From the NCBI GenBank assembly GCA_964016985.1, contig OZ024831.1, positions 83,656,136 through 83,720,135 on the forward strand: a stretch of 64,000 nt of DNA, in the 5' to 3' direction. The notes beneath the pieces are model-generated. The model searched no databases and was not told the DNA's origin. It worked only from the letters and a program-made list of their open reading frames with translations. Shown in pieces: positions 41,074 to 56,000 of this stretch; within the stretch, counting starts at the first letter, position 1; each line of letters begins with the position of its first letter. A program made the translations under genes and the position numbers. This stretch comes from Anodontia alba (Eukaryota > Mollusca > Bivalvia > Lucinida > Lucinidae).

Positions 41074-44000
41074 TCATTCAATCACGTATTCAATAGTATG
41101 CCTGTCAGTCGTCTTATCTCTGCTGCCTTTCACATATAATATCACTGGGTGAATAATAGTAGAAACTTGAAGGCACAGCAGCAGAATATTCACCTGGAAA
41201 TCAAGGAAGGTTATCATTATGTTAACACATCTATGTGAAATGTACATTTTGGCCGTATCTCTAGATAAGAAAAGATTTAAAAAAAAACAATGTTGACATT
41301 CTTCTCATTTATCTACACGACATATATTGTAGGTGCCCATTAGAAGCGCCTCTGCAAGGCACTTCGAATCAATACCGCAATATACGTTTTTGTAGAGACA
41401 GATTTCAAGTATATCCATTCAACTTAAGAAATTATTTTTCTGCAACAGTATTAGGTGTTTAAAATTTTGGCACGTTGGAAATTTTGCATATACTAATTAC
41501 AACGATTTAAACTTTTACAATCAAAAGATCTTTCAAAGATCATTTACCCATTTTACAAAGAATTAAACTTACGCGATCAAACGTTTTTTTGACAAATCAT
41601 GTACAATTTTACAATGAAATAGCTTACATTATCCCCCAGGATGAGAGGGAGTGAGGGGGTGGGGTGGGGTGTGGGGGTGTGGTACAGTGAATTTTGTCTG
41701 CTACATAGGGCCCAAGCATCTAGTGTTTACCCCCAACAAAATATATGGTGTATCAGCCAAACCCCCCAAAAATATCTGGTATATCAACTATACCCCCAAA
41801 AAATATCAGCAGATATTACATACCCAAAAAATATTCCCCTTGCTTTCTTTTTAGCAAAATGTGTGGTTTTCATTTATTTTTCCTGTATAATTATTGTATT
41901 AGTAATATAAGTGATTTAAACAATTTCCAACAGAGGCTCCGTTTTAACTTTAATGTCATTGAACTGATGCACAGCAGAAATAGAGCTGTTAAAACTAAAT
42001 AAAAAAACAACAACTATCAGTTCAACAGAAGGTTCTAAACCGATTCTTACAATGCCCCGAAAAAAGTACCGAGAATTTTGATAGACCCAAAAATAGCCAG
42101 TTATGAAAGTAACCCCCAAAAAAATACCTGCAAATGGCCAATACCAAAAAAAAATAGCCACTTTTTCCCTAACTCCACAAAACTAGTAAAATTCAAAATT
42201 CTAAACCAAAACACAATAGTCCTAGCCTATGTAGTAGGCAAAATTTACTCCCCTCTCCCCTCCCCCCACCCCGACACGGGCATTATCCTTCGTAGGACAA
42301 TGAAGTAGCTTAAAGGATCGAAAGTTCCTTCGCAGAACATTGGCCAGATTAAGAACATAATAAACACACACGATTAAAATATTATTCACAGATCATATAC
42401 GGTATTTACAATGAAGTAAACTTACATGATCAAAATCTATTTTATAAAAAGATTTTCCTATTTACAACATAGTAAACTTACATGATCAAAAGATCCTTCG
42501 TAGCCACCGGCCCATTCAAACAATGGATACTGAAGAAGGCCTGCAATACCAGCTGCGAACTGTATAAACCCAAACAAAACACCAAAATGGCCTATTGGGA
42601 ACCTGAAACACAATATCAAAACATTATTAAGCGCTGCTGGTTCTTGTGTATAAGAAACAAATTCCAAATGAGTGAGTTTGCAAAGTTGGCTGAAAAACAT
42701 AAAAACGAATGCCATACGAGGAAGGATTTATGAGGCATATTCCAACAAAATTAACGCCCATTCAAGTTTGAATAGCTGGAAATTGCATTGTCGAACGACA
42801 GTGGGAGCTCAGCCAATACTTTATTATTATTATTATTGGTTACTCTGAGCGTAAATATTACAAAAATGCATCTTTTGGACTTTTCATTTGCAATTAAATT
42901 CTATAATCAAAATTAAATTCATAGGAAATTAAAGAAAATGACTGCGCCCTCTAACTAGACAATACGGTACCTCGCCACGTTGGCAAACCAATACGATGCA
43001 CCTCTCAGCCTGTTTCGCGTGCAGAAATAGTGCAAGCAGCCGCTCGGCGAGCGCTCGGGAACTTTGAGAGGGCTGTGTTCCGTGAATGTGGCAAGTTCTG
43101 GATATCCCCATTATTATTTTTACGACTCAAAAGACACTAAAAATCGTGCGCGCAACACCTGATAAAAACACCTTTATGTCTGGGAGCAAACAAATCAGCA
43201 GGTAGACGACATTTTGAAGTATTTTCAGATAATAGGATTTGACATTTTATGCAAATTATCTCCTTAGGAGACACTAAGGAGACAATTTGCATGGAGTATC
43301 AATTCTATTTTCTGGGACAAATATGAAAAATATCATTAAGCTGTTGTCTACTGAATTTGACCTTAGCATGCTAAGTGTCAAACAAATCACTCAGTAGTCA
43401 GTTGGATTTGTTCGAAATTCAAGAGAAGTGTAGTTAAGGTGTAGCACTCATTACGCATTTTACGCATGTGCGTTAGGAAAAAAATTACAATAAAGAGAGC
43501 TCACTTTACATAATATGATTTCTTTCTTTATAATAAGGATGCTCTTAAAGTAAAGAACTGGCTGCCTGTGGAAACCAATTCTTTCCTTTAAGAATAATCC
43601 CTGTTTTGGAGGCAATGGTTGGGAGAAAGTTTCGATATTTTCCTTGATGTGTGAAAAAATAATTCGGTGTTGACATCGCCACTGGTTACTGTACTTAACC
43701 TATGTATTCGCCAGTGCATTGTTGTATATGTACATGTACATTATAACAGCTGCAAAAATATTCCTGAGCAGTTTGACCAGTGTGTGTTTAGACTTTTTGT
43801 TATTCCACTGCAGTGTATAAACACCTCGTCAGGAAGCCAAACAGACTTGCTCAAATAATCATAAAAAATGATATTATGCCAAACATGGTAAGGAGTTCAT
43901 ATGTCCAAATATTTAGGGCAATACGATAATGTATCTGTCTCTTCAGAGTAAATGCATTACTTACGCTTCTCCAATGAATGCTAAAGCCACAGTAAATAGC

Positions 44001-47000
44001 GACGATCGAAATAAAGTAAACATAACAAAAGCAAGGTATATGGTAACTTGGGTTTTGATGTAACACATCACAGTCACAGACACAGAATACAACGTCACAA
44101 GTGACATAGGCAGTACGACTGGTGTATATGTTCTCTTGATCTTTCCGGCACCTACAGTGAAAAATAACGAATTATTTAGGAGGAAAACTGATCATAAAAA
44201 TGTATATAATCAACATTCAAGTTTAAATAAAATTTATAAGGTTGCCATCAGAAACAATCAACATAGAACGAAAATCAGAGTCTTGGTTTGATTGAGACTC
44301 TTCATAGGACAATACAGTTAGCAAGGCTGCATATGCCACCGTAAGCACAGGTTCGATTAGTATAGCAAAATAGAATCAATAGTCTCAAGGAAAGGAAAAT
44401 TAAAATTTCACTATTGTTATATATAGGGTGTTCAATTATTTTAAGCATCATGTTTACTATGTTTCCATTAATAACTTTATTTACTATGTGTCCATTAATA
44501 ACTTTCTGGAACAACATGTTCAGAATAACATGTTGTTTATGTCCTTGGTTATGGACTGAGTTATTTTTGGCATATCATAGAATATTTAGAAGTTTCTTGA
44601 TTGAACCTAGAAAATAAGAGATGTCTGTAGCAAATTCTTTTTTCTAGAACATTCTTTGATATTATATAAGGAGAAAAGATTTTCATATGGGCATCTTTAT
44701 GTACTTTCACTGGAAATTATTCTATACTGGATTACTTTAACATTTTATTCATTCTGGACTTAAATTCTGAATTCAGGAACTTTAAATTGTGGGATCAGAA
44801 ACTGTTATACAAAGGATTTGTTTTTATAAATTCTTGTGGATTATTTTTGAGGGATTTTGTGACATAAACTTGAAAGGTACTGTTTACTTACATTCTTTTG
44901 TTTTGAATCTTGTCTTTTTTCTCTTTTTTTTTGTGAATAAATATTGTTAATAATTTAAAGCTTGTTGCACTTTCATTTCTTTCTCGTTACGCCTGGTTCG
45001 TAACACTATGATGAAGTACGAGGATATTTTACTGCCGCCACAGCTGTAGTGAAGTAAAAAGAAATTACAACGTTGCCCGCAAAGCTGCATATGCTCCCCC
45101 ACGCCCTCCTTAGCATTGGCTTAAGTGGAACGTGGTTTTCCAAGATACCAGATATATAGTCCCAAAGATAATAAGAATTACATCATGAAAACATACCTAT
45201 ATAATTTTGACCCCCTTAAACCCCACTTTTATATAGTAAACTGGGTTTACATGGGTAATCATTAATGTTCTTATTTCTGCTCAAAAACATAGATTGTGGG
45301 TACTCGTTAGAGTACTCGGTGAGGTGGTTCTAACGAGTACGCACAATCTATGTTTTGAGAAGATCTTTGGATGCCTTTGGAAGGCAGTACTTCGTGATTG
45401 TGGCCTTTCTCCTGGGTATTTTCATTTACATTATTTCATAGCATATATGACTATCGCCAGTAGACTTTCTGGAACACGGAGGAAGCTAAATCAGCAATTT
45501 TAAAATTTTTCCAAGTGATAATATTACGTTTGATCAACTATTCACCATCCAGTCTGAGGTTTTTAAACAGCGTTTATTACTTTAGAAACACTTAATTTCA
45601 GCTCGACGTGTTTACCTTTCTGAAGTATTCTGGTGGTTACAGCACGCAAAAGCAATATTCACCATTTTCAAACCATTCATGATTCGTCGTCTTTTGTTCA
45701 AAATACATTACTTCTTTGACAGTTCAGAACAAGGTATTTGAGCTACAAACCTATCAGGCGATTTCTCTGCCAGTCGTACATAAAACCGCAGAGCAAGGCT
45801 GATAGCACGGCTCCCATTGTCATGTAAGAAAACACTCCTAACAAGTCGCTAACTGAAATAAAAAAAATGCAATTATAACCTTTTTGAGTAGGCGGAGAAA
45901 CATTTTAAAAGGAAGTCTCATCAAATTACTCAACTGGAGTATGAACAAAGCATCACTAGATTACAAAGCCTCCATACGATTGCTAGGGTAAAAGATTCGG
46001 AAGGACCGATTCATCTGCTTTGATACAGTCTACATAATTTTAAATAATATCACTAATAAAAATTCATACCTTCAACAATCCTACAAAGAAACACTTTAGC
46101 CTAGGGTGAAAACATGGATCGTTCATGGCGAATTTGCGTATCGTTTCGCTAAAATGTATTCATCTACAAAAGGGTAGGAATCAAAATTATTCCTGCTCTT
46201 TTAAAATCAACAACCAAACCTTTCGCCCTTCAGGCCAAAAATAAGTTATCCTGGTTGCGGCATCAATATATGTGAAAAATGCCTGTATCATATCTTATTG
46301 CAGGGCAATCGCCAAAATATTGAAAGGGTGTTCCCAAACGCATGCGAAATGTGCTGATTCAGACGGTCTGATGTTTTCTTCATATGGTTCTGTATGTGAA
46401 TGAAGAGGATAATCTGAGCCATCACTGTTCTTTTCGAGAACACACATTCACTTTAGCCGGCCTTGGTGGCTCAGTTGGATGCGCGTCAGACTGGTGATCA
46501 GGAGGTTGCGGGTTCGACCATCGCCTGGTCTTTCGTGGAGATTGATCATGAAATATTTTCAGCGGTCAGTCTCTCCCTTCCGCTGATTCAAGAAGGGCAG
46601 TTGTCAGTTTCTGGCGAAAGAATGTGCACAATACTGGTTAACCACTTAGAGGACTAAGCCTGCCCAGTAAAAGTGTGGTTAGGTAAATGAGCTCGACATA
46701 ACCCCATTGGATTGACTGGGCCGTAAAATATCAACACAAACAAAATCACCAGATGGGACATTCTTTTAACCATCCAGTAACGCCGTATTTGAATTGCAAC
46801 AGAAGATGATGGTGATTTGTTTTTTACGTCCCTTTCGACATAACTTAAGTTATGCCGAGATGATGGAAGGGTGGTAATGAAAGGCTCTGTGCAATAAAGC
46901 GCCCTCCAGCGGATGCTTCTACCACAACAGAAATAATGTTACTTTTGCGATGTGCGTCTATCAAAAACTCAAATCAGCCAGAGAATCCCCATGGTCAGAC

Positions 47001-50000
47001 CAGAGTCTTCGCCTGAAGTTCATCGGATAAACAAGGATCAGGGCGTCTTCAGACAAACAGCGAAGACCCACGCAGGCTGACCTGAGTCTTCGCAGGACGC
47101 ATATATTCTAAGCTATATTAATTAAATTCAGGATATTTTTTAAAAATACAGTTGTGCCGCAAGATCAGCCTGCGAATCCGCGCAATCTGATCAGAGTCTT
47201 CGTTGTTCGTATGAACAAACTCTGCATCCTTGGCTATCCAAAATGCGCCCAGTGAAGAGCCTGATCAGCCTGCGCAGGCTGGTCTGACTCTTCGCTAGGC
47301 GCACATGTCTGAAATGTTGTTTTCTGACGTTAGACTCAATTGTATCAAAGACGCAACATCGTATTTCTAAACCATATCTTACCTCTCTTTTGTCTGTGGG
47401 TAATTTCTTGGAATTCCCCAATAGTTTTCAAGGTTTCCAGTAAAAATTGATTGAGAAGTCCAATAAATGTAACAAATCTAAGAGCATGGACAAAGAGCCA
47501 GTAAAGGTGTAAAATACAGGTAACAGATAAAAGGGATGATCGCAGTGTCATTTTCGTGTCCTTAGTATTTGTGCTCGAGTTTTCTTCATCTTTGACAATG
47601 GCGTTGTTTATCAGAGCTTCGTTGTTGTTATCTAAAAATATATCATTAACATAGAATGCACTCAGTATCACTGTCATTTTTTTTTATTTCAAAACGACAT
47701 GTACTTGACAATTTCACGTGTTTTTTTCACAGACAATTCGCCTTTCACGAGTTTATTTCATAGACAATTCTCATTGGGTTTTTTTTCTCCATATATTCTA
47801 GTGTGAACCGTTATGGAACAAACCCGATAAGTAATAGTCAATTCTGACGGTTCAACGTAAAGATGTAAATGTAAATATACATGTAAACAATGTCATATAT
47901 CAAAAACGCAAGCGGCACATACATGTACGAGGATTATCCAACAAATAGGGAGAATCGTGTGCTGTCATATGTGTTTGGGAAATATTACCATGATTTATAA
48001 GCAACATATCAAATCACTTTATGGATATTATTACATCAAGTTTCCCAAACAACTACTTTGGTTATGGATCAAATCGTAGACGAACTTATTGTCTATGGCC
48101 GTGATTATTCGTCATAAAAATACCTCTCATACAAAAACTGAAGCCTGACATGCATGCAGATGACGGTGACCTAGCCTATTTTGACATTTTATGTGTTCTG
48201 TTCTGTTTCGTTTTTAATTTTGACTAACTTGTTTGATATGTAGCGTGATCGCTTTATGTATGGTTGCCTTGCAAACATTCTAATCTAGGACTTTTTACCT
48301 AACGCACTATCTGGGTGTGGTTTGCTTAACAACCAAAGCCACACCTGGCAAACGTTTTATCGATGTGTGCATTTTAATATGCATTGTACACTTGGTCATT
48401 TAAAGCAAAATGGCAAAAATTGTCAAATCAATGACCCCTCACCCCCATTTTTAATGTCCGCTTCATGTTGATATTTCAGTTTGTTATACTGAAATTTCCA
48501 GCTACGTCACGATTTTGCATCCAAAATCTGATTTGTGCACAAAACATTCGGAATGTTGTAAATTAGAAAGTTATGCAATATACGTTCGGTCTACACAGGG
48601 GTCCTCTGCCTCATCTGTGAAACATCACAGTGAAACACATATAATCATAAACAATGTGATGAAACAAGCAAAGGACTCAATGGTGATCTGAAGCCAGAAC
48701 ACAAGAAACAGGACCACGCTGGGCCCGACCACAGACAGTGAAAGTAGGGCGCCAACATCACAGAAAACATCACATAAAACTTGTGAATTAAATTAAATCT
48801 TCTGTGAAGAGAACAAAAAATTTTAAAGATTCCATCAGGTGCTAGTTTTCACGCAATTAGGCATAGGCGTACAACATTTACGCTCATTACGCATTTGCAT
48901 AAGGTAAATATTTGCAACAAAGAGAGATAATCTTATATAAAATACAGTTACCACTTTTTAGCGCAGAAGCTTCTCTTAAAGGAAAGAATTTGCTCCCTCT
49001 GGGAGCAAAGCTTTCTTTTAGGAGTAACCCCCATTTTGGAGACGATACAAGGGAGATTTTGTTCTCCAAATTTTTCCTGGACATGCGTAAAATACAGTTG
49101 ACTCTCATTATCTCGACCTCGCTTATCTCGAATAACCGCTTATCTCGAAATGAAAATCTGGTCCCTGCCGTAACATGAAAATCTAACAACAGGTAAAAAA
49201 ATATTGTGGAAAAGAGGAGAAATTGCTCCTAAGGAGCAATTTCTCCTCTTTTCCATAATATTTTCAATATATCTCTAACTTCAAGAGTCCAATAGCATAA
49301 TTATATATTTGTTAAGTGTGGTTGTTCAAATTATTCTTTCCTCAATTCTGCAAATCTGATATGGATATGTCGAGGTACGGATATCTCGAAGTATTTAAGA
49401 GAGTCCCTTGGACTTCGAGTTAACAAGAGTCAACTGTAATTCCTTTCCGGCTACGCCAGTGTCAGGTATCACACAATAGCGGTAAGCCTCTGTCACAGAG
49501 GTCAGATTAGATGCTTGGCAGTAGTACATAAACTGCAGCACGGGAGCAGTTTGATCAGGGTAAGCTCTCTTTGTCACACTTGGGGACAGTTTGTTCAGGC
49601 TCTACAGAGTTTATTACGGCATTTATGAACATTAATGGTAAATGCAGTACTGTAGAAAAATACTAACATTGTGCATCGTCTTGATTCTCCAACATCCCTT
49701 TTGTAACATCGCTTGTGGTCTTCGTTTTAGACCGTCGTCGTCTCTGTCGTCTTTCCTCCACGTGTTCCTCGGTAATACGTTTTCGTGGCAAGAAGAACAG
49801 AGTGCTTATAGACACCAGCACAACATAAGCGACCGCGATGAATATATACGATGTTCGTCGTTGTATTCCGCTATCGTAAGCCAACTGAAAAATTGAAATT
49901 GCGCAAATGCATGTAATCTATTTTTCGAACCGGGTAAACATTATTCAATTACTTACATGCTTAATTAAACATTATTTAATCACCTAACGTTGCTTGAAAT

Positions 50001-53000
50001 GGAAATAGTTTTTGTCACTTCCATTTCATATTTGTTTACTACTGTAAAGTTAGGTAATAATGATTATGTTGTAGACCCCTTTTCAATTCTGACAGAAATG
50101 CCATATTCTTTAATTACCTAAAATTGCCTGAAAATAGCTAGGGAAAGTAAGCCATTTTGGTTATTTCCGTCTGTTATATACTGTTAGTGTAAGGAGTGAT
50201 TGGATCTGAAGGTGTAGGGAAGTGCAACAGCAATGGACTCCTCCTTTTACGGAAGTGTGCAGAGCATGAATTACTGATCACCAACACAGTCTTCCGTCTA
50301 TCAACTCGCAGAAAGACAACATGGATGCACCCTCGCTCCAAACACTGGCATCTCAGTGACTATGTCATAGTGTGAAGGAAGGACAGACAGGATGTCAGAG
50401 TGACTAAAACTATGTGTGGTGCAGACAGTTGGACAGGTGAAAAAATGGAAATAACATTTTTCCCCGACCGGGGATCGAACCCGGGCCGTCTGCGTGACAG
50501 GCCAACACTCTACCGCGTCGCTATAAAAGCCGGCTTGTACCGCAAGGCAGTACAAGTGTGTTATATACCTATACCCGGTGACATTCTCCCCCTCCAAATT
50601 GAAATTCGTCCCTGAATTTCTAGGAGTCCGAGAATCACGTGAAATGAGACTCAAGGAGTTTTATGCACACATGTGGGTTATTTACGTTTGGCGCCAAATG
50701 TAACAGGTGAAAAAAATGGAAATAACATTTTCCCCGACCGGGGATCGAACCCGGTCCGCTGGACTCAAAGTCCTACACTCTACCACGTCGCTATAAAAGC
50801 CGGCTTGTTGTCAGCAAACTCAACCTGCGCATTCAGCCTGTTCGACGACCACAAGGCAAGAAGGCGCCAAAGAAATTAGATGTCTCCAAGCTGAAACAAG
50901 ACAGCAAGAGGCAAGCATTCGTCAACGATCTCTGCAGCCGTTTAGATGCACTGGAACATAGTTCAGAAGATGTAGACGAGAGCTGGACAGTCTTCAGAGA
51001 CACCGTTCACTCTTCAGCAATGGATTCCCTAGGACCAGTATCTCGCAAACACAAGGATTGGTTTGATGAGAATGACAATGAAATTCAGGGACTCCTTGAA
51101 GAGAAACACCAAAAACACAAGGCTTACCTCAGAAATAACAGCTCAGTATCTAGCAAGACTGCCTATTCAAACATATGCAAGACAGTTCAGAAGAGGCTCA
51201 GAGACATGCAAGACAAAAAGCCGATGTCCTTTGCAGACAGAAAGGACATGAAAAAGTTCTTTGATGCACTCAAGACAATATATGGTCCCCAGAGCTCAGG
51301 AACCACCCCACTCCTTAGTGCAGATGGAACTAGCCTTCTGACTGATAAAGAAGCTGTCTTGAAAAGATGGGCTGAACACTTTGATGGTGTCCTTAATCGG
51401 CCATCATCTATCACTGATGAAGCTATCAACAGACTACCACAGGTGGAATGTAATCCGCTGCTTGATGAGCTCCCAACAGTCTCTGAAACAGTGAAAGCAA
51501 TAAAACTCTTGTCATCTGGCAAGGCTCCAGGATCAGATGCAATACCTGCAGAGATCTACAAAGCAGGAGGTCATCCAGTTGCGGAGAAACTGACAGAGTT
51601 ATTTCACATTATGTGGAGAAAAGAAGCCATCCCTCAAGAATTCAATGATGCAACAATTATCCACCTATTCAAAAGGAAAGGGAATCCTCAAGTCTGTGAC
51701 AATCATCGAGGCATCTCTTTATTGTCAATTGCTGGGAAGATTCTTGCTAGGGTCCTACTGAACCGATTGAATGAACACCTGGAACGGTCAGGGCTTCTAC
51801 CAGAAAGCCAGTGTGGATTCAGGAAAAACAGAGGAACAATAGACATGATCTTCACAGCATGGCAGCTTCAAGAAAAATGCCAGGAACAGAATGTGGACCT
51901 CTACATGCCTTTGTCGACCTTACCAAAGCATTTGACACAGTCAGTCGTGAGGGACTTTGGAAAATTATGGCAAAGTTTGGTTGTCCTGCCAAATTCATAG
52001 CAATGGTGCGACAGGTCCATGATGGTATGCTTGCAAGGGTCCAAAATGATGGCGAGTTTTCTGATCCATTTCCTGTGACAAATGGAGTTAAGCAAGGCTG
52101 TGTATTAGCTTCAACACTGTTCAGCATGATGTTTTCTGCCATGCTTACAGATGTTTTCCAGGATGGTGACAATGGTATACCTATTAGGTATCGCTTTGAT
52201 GGGAAACTTTTCAACCTAAGAAGGTTGCAAGCTAAATCTAAGGTGCAGACAGAGGTGCTAGACGAGTTCCTCTTTGCTGATGACATGGCAAAGGGTGCTC
52301 CAACAGAAGAGAAAATGCAAAAAGGTGTGGATCAAGTATCTGATTCATGTGACAGCTATGATCTCACAATCAGCATAAAAAAGACTGAGGTAGTATATCA
52401 GCCAGCTTCTGGAAAGCCTTACAAGGAGCCTACCATCACAGTGAAAGGTCAACGACTGCAAGTGGTAGACAAGTTCACCTACCTTGGAAGCACATGTTCT
52501 ATAGTTGTGCACATTGATGATGAAGTCAATGCTAGAATTGCCAAAGCTAGTGCAGCATTTGGCCGGCTACGTGGAAGTATTTGGGACCGAAGTGGAATCA
52601 GACTTGACACAAAGCTGAAAGTATATAGATCGGTAGTGCTGCCAACACTATTATACACATGCGAAACTTGGACAGTTTACCAACGGCATGCCAAAAGACT
52701 GAACCACTTCCATACAAGCTGCCTTAGAATACTTCTAAAGACCAAGTGGCAAGATAGGATTCCAGACACAGAAGTCCTGAAAAGGGCAGGGATGCAGAGT
52801 ATACATACTCTTCTGAAATCGGCAGAGTTAAGATGGACAGGCCATGTTACCAGAATGCCTGATGAACGTTTACCAAAGAAAATCCTCTATGGACAACTTC
52901 AAGTAGGAAAACGCTCCCATGGTGGTCAGAAGAAGCGATACAAGGACACCCTCAAAGCCTCCCTTAAAGACTTCAACATACCAACTGAGTCATGAGAACA

Positions 53001-56000
53001 GATTGCACACGATCGTACAAATTGGCGAGGCCTCATAAAAAGGGGAGCTGGTGAATACGAAGCAAAAAGAATCAGCGAAGCCGAGCAGAAACGTGCACAA
53101 CGGAAAGCCAGAGCTAAGGCATCACCAACAGAGCTTTCTTCCTCAGACCTCTCTTGTTCTATCTGCAACGGGCAGCTTAGAGCTAAGATTGGTCTCATCA
53201 GCCATCTTAGAACACACAAATAATAACACATCACACAGTTGATTAGGATTGGTCATTGTCAGTAATGACAGACGAACAAGAAGACTGTTAGTGTAGGTAA
53301 CATTAATGAAATAGCATTTACAACTCAAATCTGAATTCATAGAAGTGAAAGGTTTATAGTCTCCTTCAAAGCCGTTGTTTGCACAAACTATAGGTGTAGT
53401 AACTATCTTTAAAAATAATTGTTTTCTATATTTGTTTCTGTATCATTAATTAACTAATTTGTAAGAAATTGAAAAACGTCACTGTTTACTTTTGACATCA
53501 TCTGCCTTAGGATTACGCGACGCCATTAAAAACCAAAATGGCGTCCTAAAACGTTGAAAATGCCATTCAGAAATGACTGACGATTTTCTGACTGTCACCA
53601 GGAATGTTTCAAGAAATAATTTTTTTCTTTTTGTTTATAAGTCATAAATGTGTTATTGAGAACTACATTCTTTTTGTACAAGAAGCTGAAATGGATGTCC
53701 ACAAAAACGGTGATTAGACTATAGTTCTCACTAAATAACATGGTTACTCGGTTTGTTTCTCACTGAATACAGTCGAACTTCGAACAGCTTTGGAACCATG
53801 GAAATTTGTTCGAGATATGGGTAGTTTGAGCCACTTGTGGTTTATCATGACGACAGGTCAGGAAACAAATATCGATAATTTAGGGAAATATTTTCGATCT
53901 TCTACATTACTGATATGTTGAGTGTACTCATTAGATTCGCGTCCGTGAGGTGATTCTAATGAGTACACACAACACACAATTTCATGATGAAATAAGAAAA
54001 AAATCCTTAAATTTTGTTTTCTTGAGCTATCGGAAGACTTTCGTTGGGACTAAAAAACGAGTTCGAATTAGCCATGGTAAACGAGGCATCGGTGATCGAG
54101 CTATTGAGGTTCAACTATATATTGTGTCCAAGGGATTCTGCAAGAAATGGAAGAAATAGCATTTAAAGGGGTTGTTATTCATTCGGCAGTAAAATGAAAA
54201 CAGATAAATTACTAAATGTCAGATGATTATAATGGTGTCATTTGCAATCGTCATTAGTTTCTTCTGGTGTTTCTGTGTCTGTTAAATATTCCATAAAACT
54301 TAAGATCCTATATTACAACCTTTACATTACAGAAATAATTCTATTTACTTTACAGTTGTCGTACTCTATATATACTCAAAGGCAATAAAAGTATACAGTT
54401 TCGAGTATTGATTGATTGTGTTGGGGTTTAACGACACGTCAACCCTTGAGGGTCATTTTGTGTCGTCTCCCAGAGAAAGGGAGAAAAGAGATAGAAGAGA
54501 GAGTAGAGGAGATGAAAGAGAGGGACAGGGAAGAAAGAGGAACAGGAATGAAAGTGAAGAAACAGAAGAAATAAAAACATTCCCCCTCTACCCTTACCCA
54601 CTACAAGGATAGCAGGCCTTGCCCAACTGTAAGCCAATATCAGTTGGACGCCCCAGTGATGTAAGATACACAGCACCTTCGCACCACCCGACCACCCCGA
54701 CAGTTTCGAGTACCGGCTCGTGTTGTACTTTTTGGTTTAAATGTTTTCATGGTCATTTTTGTCAAACGTCTGTTTTTAAAAATCACAATGGTAATTCTTT
54801 CGCAGTCATAAATTATGGCGTTATGAGCCCTTAATTAAATACAACATTTCCAGTCATAACTCGCTTTGTATAAAACAAATGTCGTTTTACTTTTTATAAA
54901 TTTCTTGCACAAATGTCTGTGAGTAAAATCACAACGTTATTTAATTCGAAATTACCATCAAATGACGTCAAGCGGAATTTGATTTTTTTGCCGTCTCAAA
55001 TTATCTCCCTTTGAATAAAAAATATAGAGAATTTAAAGGGTCTATATCTAAAGTGGCGTTGGTCGTTTTCACTTGAAGTTTTCGAAAAAGTGTTGCTTGG
55101 CTTAGCCTCCTTGTATCACATACATGTGAAATCTCCTAAAACCGTTTATTTAACAGAACACTGTCAATTAATGTCCCATAGAAATTCAGCGCATTCCGTC
55201 AGAAGAGAAACGAAAATGTCAAAAACGTCATGTTCCTTGCATAGAAATTTGACAGTGTACTCTGTTATGCATTTAAAGTTGAAACATGTCCTTACAGCAT
55301 TTTTATCCTTCTATCGACTGAATGCAATACAAATTCATAAATGTAAGTTTCTTTGTCCAAAATGCACTTTTAAGGGAAGCTACTCATATGCAAATGTTGA
55401 TTTAGACCCCTTATTCGTTTCCGTAAATGCCATTTCCTTGCTCTTTGATAGAATTTCCTAAAAATGTTGCAAATTATGCGTAAATGATTGTTCTGAACTA
55501 TGATATCAATGATTTATGTACATATGTAAAATTTCGGTGACATTTAAAAAAATAGTTACCTGTATACTTATTTTTGCCTCTCAGTATATAAACAAATAGA
55601 GTATAAACAAATGGAAACCATCTAACCTACCTTCACAACTTGTTGTACGATGGAGGAGAAGTCAAATAAACCAGTGAATATAGCCACGATTGTGGAACGT
55701 ACATGCGGATGGAGATCAGCAACCTAAAATTTGATCAAGACGTACGTAAAATAAACTGGCTACTATGGAACGCCAAAGCTGTCATATGTTGTTATATTTC
55801 TTGTTATCTTGTCTAAGAATTGTGTGAACTTGACCATGCATTATGTTATTATCTTAAAGACGCGTGTCGTTTTGTCAGTATATAATGTTGACATGCCCAC
55901 ACACTGTCTTATTATGTTAAAGAACCATTTTATTTTGTCACAACGTGGAGTTATCTTGTCTAAAAAGCATGTGAACTTGTCTGTATAGTGTGTTATTATC

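Noticed and set aside
50461..50545. tRNA-Asp gene on the minus strand
   Set aside because: The anticodon loop is Asp-like and box B is good, but the acceptor stem does not pair and the sequence continues into repeat DNA; it belongs to a mobile element.
55090..55461. 123-codon plus-strand open frame with a CPKC motif
   Set aside because: It lies in a transporter intron, with no splice consensus, repeated partners or recognisable domain; a single CxxC is not enough.
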